Shown: piece by piece, positions 15,810 to 24,190 of the stretch
Position numbering within the stretch: position 1 is the stretch's first letter
Layout: each line of letters starts with the position of its first letter
Origin: RGIG8775 sp045128735
GTDB taxonomy: Bacteria; Bacillota; Clostridia; Oscillospirales; CAG-272
Direction of reading: 5' to 3'
DNA: 64,000 nt
Assembly: GCA_045128735.1 (NCBI GenBank)
Contig: JBGVRT010000120.1
Span: 1-64,000, forward strand
Made by a program: the position numbers and the translations under genes
Notes under the pieces: model-generated
Database searches by the model: none
Seen by the model: the letters and a program-made list of their open reading frames with translations, nothing else
Told to the model about the DNA's origin: nothing

Positions 15810-15870
15810 AATTGACCGTTTTTAGGGCATACAGTACTGTTTTGTCCATTATTTGTTCTGTTGTGTCAAT
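15810..15870 (+). promoter_or_regulatory. AraC-type activator element, copy D (galK promoter)
   Basis: TGTCCAT (15843-15849) and TGTCAAT (15864-15870) are 21 bp apart, preceded by AGTACTGTTT. The distal inverted half-site AATTGAC is at 15810-15816. The last T of the inner site is the first base of the galK -35. Confidence 0.78.
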
Positions 15871-15898
15871 TGGAATCGTTCCAAAAGTGTGTTATAAT
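15870..15898 (+). promoter_or_regulatory. galK operon promoter P2
   Basis: TTGGAA, 17-bp spacer, TATAAT, about 53 bases before the galK start codon. Confidence 0.82.
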
Positions 15899-15951
15899 AT
15901 TAACGAAAACAGAAAGAGTTTGACGACTCTGAGTTGTAAGAGGTGATGAGT

Positions 15952-17235
15952 ATGAACATTCAAAGTGTCTTGTCCAATCTGAATAAAGGAGTATACAAAG
16001 AGGCGTTCTCGCGGCTTTACGGAAGCTCCGAAAAGGCTCAGGAGTATCAAACGAAACGATACATAAAAGCCGTAGAGAGCTTTTCAGAGATATTCCCGAC
16101 GAGGAACGACATCAACCTGTATTCCGCACCCGGCAGAACCGAGATCGGCGGAAACCACACAGATCACCAGCAGGGAAGCGTCCTTGCAGGAGCGGTCAAC
16201 CTTGATGCCATCGCAATCGTATCCTTCCATAACGACGGGTGCATTCGACTAAAGTCGGAGGGCTTTGAGCAGATCACGATTGATCTTTCAGACACCGGCG
16301 TACACCGAGGCGAGCTGGGTACTTCGGCAATCGTCAGAGGTATCGCTGCAAGATTTAAGGAAAAGGAAATTGAGATCGGTGGCTTTGATGCCTACTGCAC
16401 ATCAGACGTCATTTGCGGCGGCGGTATCTCTTCCTCGGCAGCCTTCGAAATGCTCATTTGCACGGTGATCGACGAGCATTATAACAAGGAAAAGAGCAGC
16501 GCACTCGAAATGGCAAGGATCGGATGGTTTGCAGAGACAACCTACTTCGGTAAGAAGTGCGGACTTCTCGACCAGACGGTATCCGCCTTTGGAGGACTCG
16601 TAGGAATTGATTTCTCCGACGTTGCAAATCCGATCATCGAAAAGATCGATTACGATTTCAGTCAAAGCGGATACACGCTTTGCATCACAGATACAAAAAG
16701 CAGCCACGAGGATCTGACGGACGATTACGTGGCAATTCGAGAAGAGATGGAGGCTATCGCAGCCTTCTTCGGCAAAAAGGTTTTGAGTCAGGTAGACGAA
16801 ACAAAGTTCTACGAGAGCATTTCCGAGCTCAGACAAAAGACGACCGACAGAGCGGTTATGAGAGCCGCGCACTTCTTCGATGAAACGAGAAGAGCAAAAG
16901 AGGAAGCGGAAAGCCTGAAAAAAGGGGATTTTGATACCTTCTTGAAGCTTGTGAATGAATCTGGAGATTCCTCCTCGGCACTTCTTCAAAATCTCTATTC
17001 GACAAAGCATCCCACAAGACAGGATCTTCCGCTTGCAATTATGGTCAGTAAGAGGATCCTCGGAGGCAAGGGAGCCGTCAGAGTTCACGGCGGCGGATTC
17101 GCGGGAACGATCCAAGCATTCGTACCCAACGAGCTTGTTGAAACCTACTCGAAAGAGATGGAAAAGATCTTTGGCATGGATACTTGCTTAAAGCTTACCA
17201 TTCGCCCGGTCGGCGGCGTTGAAATAAAGAATTAA
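15952..17235 (+). CDS. galK: Galactokinase GalK
   Basis: A 427-residue GHMP kinase phosphorylating galactose to galactose-1-phosphate. It has the galactokinase signature APGRTEIGGNHTDHQQG, the ATP loop CGGGISSSAAFEM, and the C-terminal GHMP motif RVHGGGFAGTIQAFVP. Length is slightly above the usual 390 owing to an N-terminal extension of about 40 residues. I start at ATG 15952, eight bases after AGAGG, rather than the in-frame GTG and ATG upstream. It is the first gene of a Leloir/lactose operon running to 24061, controlled by AraC-type elements. Confidence 0.96.
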   Translation: MNIQSVLSNLNKGVYKEAFSRLYGSSEKAQEYQTKRYIKAVESFSEIFPTRNDINLYSAPGRTEIGGNHTDHQQGSVLAGAVNLDAIAIVSFHNDGCIRLKSEGFEQITIDLSDTGVHRGELGTSAIVRGIAARFKEKEIEIGGFDAYCTSDVICGGGISSSAAFEMLICTVIDEHYNKEKSSALEMARIGWFAETTYFGKKCGLLDQTVSAFGGLVGIDFSDVANPIIEKIDYDFSQSGYTLCITDTKSSHEDLTDDYVAIREEMEAIAAFFGKKVLSQVDETKFYESISELRQKTTDRAVMRAAHFFDETRRAKEEAESLKKGDFDTFLKLVNESGDSSSALLQNLYSTKHPTRQDLPLAIMVSKRILGGKGAVRVHGGGFAGTIQAFVPNELVETYSKEMEKIFGMDTCLKLTIRPVGGVEIKN

Positions 17236-17251
17236 AGGATGGATAACGGTT

Positions 17252-17488
17252 ATGAAAAAGATCATTTGTAACGTAGAGTATGATACCGATTCGGCAACCC
17301 TTGTTGCTAAGCATACCGTAGGGGAGTTTGGCGATCCTGCAGGCTATGAGGAAACCCTGTACGTCACAGCGGAGGGCAAATATTTCCTGTATCTGAACGG
17401 CGGAAAGGAATCAATCCACGCAAAGGAAAGCATTAAACGTCTTTCTGCTGCAAAAGCTGATGAGTGGAAATCAGAGCATAACCTTTGA
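17252..17488 (+). CDS. Small conserved-looking protein inside the gal operon
   Basis: A 78-residue soluble protein that I do not recognise. It reads MKKIICNVEYDTDSATLVAK, later EETLYVTAEGKYFLYLNGG, and a helical tail (IKRLSAAKADEWKSEH). The beta-rich first part and the short helix look like a compact folded domain. It has a proper start with GGATGG upstream and lies 16 bases after galK and before galE on the same strand, so it is cotranscribed. A regulatory or accessory role in galactose use is possible but only from position. Confidence 0.8.
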   Translation: MKKIICNVEYDTDSATLVAKHTVGEFGDPAGYEETLYVTAEGKYFLYLNGGKESIHAKESIKRLSAAKADEWKSEHNL

Positions 17489-17533
17489 GATTTGAATAAA
17501 GTAAAACCTAAACTAATATAAGAGGTGATTAAA

Positions 17534-18526
17534 ATGAGACTTTTGGTTTTGGGCGGCGCCGGATATATCGGCTCGCACACAGCAGTAGAGCTTCTTGACA
17601 GGGGTCACGAGGTGGTTATCGCAGACAATCTGATAACCGGCTACAAGCAGGCAGTACCGAAGGAAGCAGCTTTTTATCAGGGCGACATCCGTGATTACAA
17701 TTTTCTCAACAATCTTTTCAAGACAGAAAAAATTGACGCGGTTATTCACTTCGCAGCATTTTCGCTTGTAGGCGAAAGCGTAACAAATCCTCTCAAGTAT
17801 TACGAAAACAATCTGTACGGAACTAAGGTGCTTCTCCAAGCAATGATTGATAATAACGTAGATAAGATCGTCTTCTCCTCTACGGCAGCAACCTACGGAG
17901 AGCCCGAGAATATTCCGATCCTCGAATCGGACAGAACCTGCCCCACCAACCCCTATGGTGAGACCAAGCTGGCGATGGAAAAGATGATGAAATGGTCTGC
18001 AAATGCTTATCAACTCAGATACGTTTCTCTCAGATACTTCAACGCTTGCGGTGCTCACAAGAGCGGAAAGCTCGGTGAGGCTCACAATCCCGAAAGCCAT
18101 CTCATTCCTCTTGTTCTTCAAGTTCCGAACGGAAAGAGAGAAAGCGTTTCGATCTACGGAACCGATTACGATACGCCCGACGGCACCTGCATTCGCGACT
18201 ACATTCACGTTACCGATCTTGCCGAGGCACATATCCTTGCAGTCGAGTATCTGATGAAGGGCGGCGAGAGCAACGTATTCAATCTCGGAAACGGCGTAGG
18301 CTACTCGGTAAGAGAGGTTATAGAGACCGCAAGAAAGGTAACGGGACATCCGATTCCCGCAGTTGAAATTCCTCGCAGAGCGGGAGATCCCGCAAGACTC
18401 GTCGCTTCCGGAGAGAAAGCAAAAACGGTGCTTGGCTGGGAGCCTAAGATCACAAGCCTTGAGGATATCATCAGAAGCGCGTGGGTATGGCATTCGACTC
18501 ACCCGAACGGCTACAACGAAATTTGA
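17534..18526 (+). CDS. galE: UDP-glucose 4-epimerase GalE
   Basis: A 330-residue short-chain dehydrogenase-type epimerase converting UDP-galactose to UDP-glucose. It has the NAD motif GGAGYIGSHTAVELL, FAAFSLVGESV, the catalytic Ser/Thr region SSTAATYGEP and the YxxxK pair in NPYGETKLAMEK. The C-terminal half has CIRDYIHVTDLAEAH and LGNGVGYSV. Start ATG 17534 follows AGAGGTG. Middle gene of the Leloir operon; its product also supplies UDP-sugars for the lipid glycosyltransferase upstream. Confidence 0.97.
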   Translation: MRLLVLGGAGYIGSHTAVELLDRGHEVVIADNLITGYKQAVPKEAAFYQGDIRDYNFLNNLFKTEKIDAVIHFAAFSLVGESVTNPLKYYENNLYGTKVLLQAMIDNNVDKIVFSSTAATYGEPENIPILESDRTCPTNPYGETKLAMEKMMKWSANAYQLRYVSLRYFNACGAHKSGKLGEAHNPESHLIPLVLQVPNGKRESVSIYGTDYDTPDGTCIRDYIHVTDLAEAHILAVEYLMKGGESNVFNLGNGVGYSVREVIETARKVTGHPIPAVEIPRRAGDPARLVASGEKAKTVLGWEPKITSLEDIIRSAWVWHSTHPNGYNEI

Positions 18527-18542
18527 ATAAGGGGGAATTGAT

Positions 18543-20042
18543 ATGATCTGTGGAGCAGTTCAGAATCTGCTGAACTATGGCGTCAAGAACAAATTGATCA
18601 CCGAAGATGATGTTTACGTGGTCCGCAACGAGATCATGGATGCACTGCATCTTACGGATTGGAAGGAAAGTGCATCCGAATGTACATCGGACTCTATCGA
18701 TGACCTTCTCGCTCCTATCGTTGATTATGCTTGCAAGCAGGGTATCATTCCGAACACAGCAAATTCCCGTGACCTATTTGACACGAGAATTATGGGACTT
18801 ATGACGGCAATGCCCCGTGAGGTCATTCGTAAGTTCAACAAGAAATACAGCGAAAGCCCCGAGGCGGCAACCGATTGGTATTACGGATACAGCCAAGGCT
18901 CCAACTACGTCAGAGCGGGTCGCATTGCAAAGGACTTGAAGTGGACGTATGAAACCGAGTACGGAACGCTGGATATCACGATCAATCTTTCAAAGCCCGA
19001 GAAAGACCCGAGAGATATTGCCGCTGCGAAAAAGCAGAGGGCAGGTGCATATCCGAAATGCCAGCTTTGTCCCGAGAACGCGGGCTTTGCCGGAAACGCA
19101 AAGCACCCCGCAAGACAGAACCTCAGACCGATTCCGATCAAGGTCGGCGGTGAGGATTGGGAGTTTCAGTATTCACCCTACGGATATTACAACGAGCATT
19201 GCATCGTTTTTAATACCAAGCATACCCCGATGAAGATCGATGCAGCGGTCTTCGGTAAGCTCTTTGACATTGTCGATTATTTTCCTCACTACTTCGTCGG
19301 CTCCAATGCGGATCTCCCGATCGTCGGTGGCTCGATTCTCACACATGAGCACTTCCAAGGCGGCAGATACACCTTCGCAATGGAGAAGGCTGAGATAGAA
19401 AAGGAATTCGTCATTGCAAAGCATCCGGGGGTAAAGGCGGGCATCGTCAAGTGGCCGATGTCGGTTATTCGTCTTGAGTGTGATGACCGTGACGAGCTCG
19501 CGAAATGTTGTAACCTTGTACTTGAGACATGGAGAGATTACAGCGATGCATCGGTCCTCATCTTTGCGGAGACAGACGGAAATCCGCATAACACGATCAC
19601 ACCGATTGCAAGAAAGAACGGAAACAAGTACGTTTGCGATCTGGTGCTCCGTAACAACATTACCACGAAGGATAGACCGCTGGGTGTGTTCCACCCGAAT
19701 CCTTCGCTTCACCACATCAAGAAAGAGAATATCGGCTTGATCGAGGTGATGGGACTTGCCGTTCTTCCTGCAAGACTTGCAAGAGAGATCGGAATGCTCG
19801 AGAGAACGATGGTCGGCGGTCAAAGCATTTATGCACTTCCTGAGATGGCTGCTCATGCAAAGTGGGCAACCGAGGTTCTCGGAAGGCATCCTGAGTTTTC
19901 TGCGGATAACGCGCAGGAGATTCTCAGACAGGAAATTGGCGAGGTGTTCCTTGAGGTCTTGAAGGACGCTGGCGTATTCAAGAGAACGGAAGAGGGAACA
20001 GCCGCCTTCGGTAAATTCATTCAAACATTGGCGACCACTTAA
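18543..20042 (+). CDS. galT: UDP-glucose-hexose-1-phosphate uridylyltransferase GalT (class II)
   Basis: A 499-residue class II GalT, the longer Bacillota form (about 490-500 residues) as opposed to the 350-residue class I enzyme. It exchanges UMP between UDP-glucose and galactose-1-phosphate. Seen are the N-terminal helical region, CPENAGFAGN, the His region ILTHEHFQGGRYTFAMEKAE and GVFHPNPSLHHIKKENIGLIE. The start has AAGGGGGAAT upstream, 16 bases after galE. It completes the Leloir route with galK and galE. Confidence 0.96.
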   Translation: MICGAVQNLLNYGVKNKLITEDDVYVVRNEIMDALHLTDWKESASECTSDSIDDLLAPIVDYACKQGIIPNTANSRDLFDTRIMGLMTAMPREVIRKFNKKYSESPEAATDWYYGYSQGSNYVRAGRIAKDLKWTYETEYGTLDITINLSKPEKDPRDIAAAKKQRAGAYPKCQLCPENAGFAGNAKHPARQNLRPIPIKVGGEDWEFQYSPYGYYNEHCIVFNTKHTPMKIDAAVFGKLFDIVDYFPHYFVGSNADLPIVGGSILTHEHFQGGRYTFAMEKAEIEKEFVIAKHPGVKAGIVKWPMSVIRLECDDRDELAKCCNLVLETWRDYSDASVLIFAETDGNPHNTITPIARKNGNKYVCDLVLRNNITTKDRPLGVFHPNPSLHHIKKENIGLIEVMGLAVLPARLAREIGMLERTMVGGQSIYALPEMAAHAKWATEVLGRHPEFSADNAQEILRQEIGEVFLEVLKDAGVFKRTEEGTAAFGKFIQTLATT

Positions 20043-20090
20043 AAAATACTTACCAAAATTCAAAAATTATGATAATCGCTGGGGGTTAAT

Positions 20091-21479
20091 ATGGAAGAAC
20101 GCAAGTATTTAAAATGGTATCATAAAGTCGGATATGGATCCGGAGACGTAGCAGGAAACTGCGTATACGCGCTGCTTACAGCATTCATGATGATCTATCT
20201 GACCGACACTGTCGGACTCAGTATGGGCATCGTAAGTACTTTGATCGCTGTCTCAAAGATTTTTGACGGTGTATCAGACTTCTTCTTCGGAAGAATGATT
20301 GACAAAACGCACACCAAGATGGGTAAGGCACGTCCTTGGATGCTCTGGCCTTACATCGGATGCTCGGTCTGTCTTGTAGCTTGCTTTGCAATTCCTATGA
20401 GCTGGGGCGACACCGCACAGTACATCTTCTTCTTTATCGCATACACTCTTCTTAACGCAGTATTCTTTACCGCAAACAACATCGCATACGCTTCTCTTAC
20501 CGCACTCGTAACCAAGAACACCAATGAAAGAGTTCAGCTCGGAACCTTCCGCTTTATCTTTGCATTTGGCACGAAGATCTTTATCGAGGCAATCACGGTA
20601 TTCGCAGTAACTTGGCTTGGCGGCGGCGCAATGGGTTGGAGAAATATCGCAATCATTTATGCCGTTATCGGTCTTATCGTTAACACCATTTCCGTATTCT
20701 CCGTCAAGGAGCTTCCCGAGGCTGACGAGGGAATGGATGAAGAAAGAGAAGAAGAGCACAAGCTCACTTTCCTTCAGTCCTTCAAGCTTCTTCTTAAGAA
20801 CAAATACTACGTTGTCATTTGCCTTACCTATATTCTGACTCAGCTTTACGCATCGGTTATCGGTATGGGTACCTACTACACAAAGTATATCCTTGGTGAT
20901 GAAACCCTCTTCAGCGATATCTCGCTTGCAATCAATATTACGATGGTCGTTGCTCTGATCGCACTCCCATTCTTAATCAAGAAGATGCGCGGTATGTATA
21001 AGCTGAATTTGCTCGGTTACATCATCGCAGCAGCAGGCAGAGTCGGTGTAATGGTTGCCGGCTATGCAGGAAACGTTCCGCTGATGCTTGTCTTTACCGC
21101 AGTATCGACGATCGGCATCGCACCTCTCCAGGGCGATATGAACGCTCTGATCGCATCCTGCTCCGAGTATACAACGCTTACCACAGGTCACCGCATTGAC
21201 GGTATGATGTTCTCTTGCTCCTCTCTTGGAATCAAGATCGGCGGTGCTTTCGGTACAGCTCTTTGCGGTTGGCTCCTCGATTCCACAGGTTTCGTAGAAA
21301 ACACCACCCAAAACGCAGCAACCACCGGAATGCTTTACTTCCTCTATCTGTGGGCGCCCATTATCATCTGCGGCGGTGTATTCCTTTTGCTCTCGCTTCT
21401 CAAGGTTGAGAAGGCAAACGATAAGCTTCTCGCTAAAAGAGAAGATAAAACAGTTCCGGACGTTTACGGAAACGTATAA
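20091..21479 (+). CDS. GPH-family sugar:cation symporter (probable lactose/galactoside permease)
   Basis: A 462-residue GPH (glycoside-pentoside-hexuronide) transporter with about 12 transmembrane helices. Family marks are the N-terminal KVGYGSGDVAGN and the helix 2-3 loop FDGVSDFFFGRMIDKTHTKMGKARPWML, the melibiose-permease-type signature. A cytoplasmic acidic loop (EADEGMDEEREEEH) separates the two halves. There is no PTS IIA domain of the LacS type at the C-terminus. Next to a beta-galactosidase and the Leloir genes, lactose or a beta-galactoside is the likely substrate; melibiose-type sugars cannot be excluded. Confidence 0.92.
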   Translation: MEERKYLKWYHKVGYGSGDVAGNCVYALLTAFMMIYLTDTVGLSMGIVSTLIAVSKIFDGVSDFFFGRMIDKTHTKMGKARPWMLWPYIGCSVCLVACFAIPMSWGDTAQYIFFFIAYTLLNAVFFTANNIAYASLTALVTKNTNERVQLGTFRFIFAFGTKIFIEAITVFAVTWLGGGAMGWRNIAIIYAVIGLIVNTISVFSVKELPEADEGMDEEREEEHKLTFLQSFKLLLKNKYYVVICLTYILTQLYASVIGMGTYYTKYILGDETLFSDISLAINITMVVALIALPFLIKKMRGMYKLNLLGYIIAAAGRVGVMVAGYAGNVPLMLVFTAVSTIGIAPLQGDMNALIASCSEYTTLTTGHRIDGMMFSCSSLGIKIGGAFGTALCGWLLDSTGFVENTTQNAATTGMLYFLYLWAPIIICGGVFLLLSLLKVEKANDKLLAKREDKTVPDVYGNV

Positions 21480-21490
21480 GGAGGCACAAA

Positions 21491-24061
21491 ATGAAAGAGT
21501 ACGAAAGATTTGAACGAATTGGTACAACCCCTCATAGAAGCTACTACATTCCTTTTGCAGAAAATGACGTGATCAGAACCAAGCACGGCATTCAGGATCG
21601 TGCATCCAGCTCCCGCTTCACCTCTCTTGACGGTGTATGGCAGATCAAGAAGCACGACCACGTTGAGGATTTTGAGATCAACGAAAAGCTTGAGGACAGA
21701 ATCCCCGTTCCCGCGTGTGTTCAGATGCACGGCTATGACCATATTCAGTATCTCAATATCAGATATCCTTTCCCGGTTATGCTTCCGCACCTTCCTTATG
21801 AGAATCCGTGCTGGCATTACCGCCGCACCTTCAACCTGAAAAAGACCCCCGGCGAAAAGTACTATATCAACTTTGAAGGTGTTGACTCCGCATTTTATCT
21901 CTACGTAAACGGACAGTTCAAGGGTTACTCCCAGATCTCTCACGCAACCAGTGAGTTTGACGTGACCGAGCTTGTGGAGAACGGTGAGAACACGCTTGAC
22001 GTTCTCGTTCTCAAATGGTGTATCTCCACCTACCTTGAGTGTCAGGATAAATTCCGTTTTTCGGGTATTTTCAGAAACGTATATATGCTCACCCGTCCCG
22101 AAAAGCATATTACCGATTACAAGCTTGAAACCAAGATCGATGGTAAGAACGGTACCGTTACCGTGATCAATATGAGTGACGTGGATATCCGTTGCGTCAT
22201 CGGTGAGACCGAGGTTGTTGCCAAGGTTGGCGAGAGTGCAACTCTTTCCGTTGAGGGCATCCGTCCTTGGACTCCCGAGGATCCCAAGCTCTACGGACTT
22301 TACCTCTATGCAAACGGAGAGAAGATCGAGGAAAAAATCGGTTTCCGTGAGGTGTCCATCGACGGTAAGGTATTTAAGGTTAACGGCGTAGCAGTCAAAC
22401 TCAAGGGTGTTAACCGCCATGACTTCAACTGCGAGACCGCAGCAACCGTAAGCCTTGAGGATATGGCTAAGGACATTCACCTGATGAAGGAACTGAACGT
22501 CAACGCAGTCAGAACCTCTCACTATCCCAACAGCCCCGAATTCTATCTGCTTTGCGACAAGTTCGGAATCTACGTGCTTGATGAAGCAGACCTTGAAATG
22601 CACGGTGCTTGCTCCCGTGACGGACGTTATGATACGCCTCTTTGGATGGAGTATGCGGAGAATGAGTTCTTTGCACCCGGCATTACCGACAGACACGCGG
22701 CACTTGTTGAAAGAGACAAGAACCGTACCAGCGTTATTATCTGGTCGCTCGGTAACGAGAGCTCCTTCGGTAAGGCTTTCTTCGAGGGAGCAAAATACAT
22801 CCGCAACCACGATAGCACCCGTCCCATCCACTACGAGGGACTTCAGTATGCTGATCCTAAGTATTATTACACCGATATGGTGGATATGGTCAGTATGATG
22901 TATCCTTCCTTGCAGACCATTCAGGAAAAGGTACTCGATAACCCCGAGGAAACCCGTCCCTTCATCCTTTGCGAATACACCCACGCTATGGGTAACTCCT
23001 GCGGTGACATCGCTGCTTATTGGGATATGATCTATAACAACGAGCAGATGATGGGTGGCTTCGTATGGGAGTGGGCAGACCACGGTATCAAGACCGACGA
23101 CGGCTTCCTTTACGGTGGTGACTTTGAAGAGCCCGAGCACGACGGTAACTTCTGTGCAGACGGTCTTTTGACACCCGACAGAAAGATCAAGTCCAACGCT
23201 CTTGAAATGAAGGCTGTTTACGGCGGAAAGACCAAATCGGAGATTACTGACGTCGAGATCCCCAAGAGCACCTATAAGTTCTCGTCTGACATCGATATTG
23301 AGGTAAACGAGCATACCGGTGAGATTACCTCGATCAAGGCGGACGGAAACGAGGTTCTTCGTACCCCCATCCATTTCAATATTACAAGATATACCGATAA
23401 CGACCGCGACCTGCTTCCTCATTGGTTTACACGCTGCAATCTTCGTGGCTGCAAGCCTCATATCTTCTCCTGCGAGAAGTCGAAGAACCACTATAAGTTT
23501 GAGGGGGCGCTTGCCGCAAACTGCCTGATGCCCGCAGCAGAGTTTACGCTTGAGTATCTCGTAACGGGTAACGAGCTTACCGTTTCCGTTTCCTATAAGC
23601 TTGCCGATTACGTGGAGCGTTTCCCGAGATTCGGTTTTGAGTTTGGCGTAGACAAGGGACACTGCAACTTCTCTTACGTAGGCTTTGGCCCCAGCGAAAG
23701 CTATGCGGATAAGAAGGCTGCTTGTGAGTACGGCTACTACGTAAGCTCCGCAGAGGAAAACTACGATATGAAGTATATCCGTCCTCAAGAGTCCGGAAGC
23801 CACTGCGACTGTAAGTATCTTGCAGTCAAGGATCTCTTCAAGGTAACGGCAGAGAAGCCTTTCTCTTGCTCTGTAAACCCCTATACCACAGAGCAACTCA
23901 GAGAGACGCGCCATGCCTTCGAGCTTGAGGAAAACGATTTCGTTAACGTATGTATCGACGTTGCTATGCGCGGCGTAGGCTCTCATTCCTGTGGTCCCGA
24001 TCTTCCCGAGGAGTTTGAAATTCCGAGACAGGGAAGCAATACGTTCAAATTTAAGTTCTGA
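21491..24061 (+). CDS. GH2 beta-galactosidase
   Basis: An 856-residue glycoside hydrolase family 2 enzyme. Domains in order are the sugar-binding jelly roll (to about 195), the Ig-like domain, the TIM barrel (about 285-570) and a C-terminal beta-galactosidase small-chain-like domain (from about 610, LPHWFTRCNLRG, FGPSESYADKKAACEYGYY). Catalytic residues appear as E423 (WSLGNESSFG, acid/base) and E495 (ILCEYTHAMGNS, nucleophile); NAVRTSHYPNSPEF is the LacZ signature. It is shorter than E. coli LacZ and has no signal peptide, so it acts in the cytosol on sugar imported by the upstream symporter. Last gene before the operon terminator. Confidence 0.94.
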   Translation: MKEYERFERIGTTPHRSYYIPFAENDVIRTKHGIQDRASSSRFTSLDGVWQIKKHDHVEDFEINEKLEDRIPVPACVQMHGYDHIQYLNIRYPFPVMLPHLPYENPCWHYRRTFNLKKTPGEKYYINFEGVDSAFYLYVNGQFKGYSQISHATSEFDVTELVENGENTLDVLVLKWCISTYLECQDKFRFSGIFRNVYMLTRPEKHITDYKLETKIDGKNGTVTVINMSDVDIRCVIGETEVVAKVGESATLSVEGIRPWTPEDPKLYGLYLYANGEKIEEKIGFREVSIDGKVFKVNGVAVKLKGVNRHDFNCETAATVSLEDMAKDIHLMKELNVNAVRTSHYPNSPEFYLLCDKFGIYVLDEADLEMHGACSRDGRYDTPLWMEYAENEFFAPGITDRHAALVERDKNRTSVIIWSLGNESSFGKAFFEGAKYIRNHDSTRPIHYEGLQYADPKYYYTDMVDMVSMMYPSLQTIQEKVLDNPEETRPFILCEYTHAMGNSCGDIAAYWDMIYNNEQMMGGFVWEWADHGIKTDDGFLYGGDFEEPEHDGNFCADGLLTPDRKIKSNALEMKAVYGGKTKSEITDVEIPKSTYKFSSDIDIEVNEHTGEITSIKADGNEVLRTPIHFNITRYTDNDRDLLPHWFTRCNLRGCKPHIFSCEKSKNHYKFEGALAANCLMPAAEFTLEYLVTGNELTVSVSYKLADYVERFPRFGFEFGVDKGHCNFSYVGFGPSESYADKKAACEYGYYVSSAEENYDMKYIRPQESGSHCDCKYLAVKDLFKVTAEKPFSCSVNPYTTEQLRETRHAFELEENDFVNVCIDVAMRGVGSHSCGPDLPEEFEIPRQGSNTFKFKF

Positions 24062-24125
24062 TTGCAATTTGACAATCAAAGATAACCTGATGCGGTTACG
24101 CCGCCGGGAGATCAGAAAGACTTTC

Positions 24126-24155
24126 GGGGGCATCGCAAGGATGCCCCCTATTTTT
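24126..24155 (+). terminator. Terminator of the gal/lac operon
   Basis: GGGGGCATC and GATGCCCCC form a 9-bp GC-rich stem with a 5-base loop, followed by TATTTTT. Confidence 0.92.
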
Positions 24156-24190
24156 GTGAGTTTTGGTGTGTGTGGAGGAGAAGAAAATAA

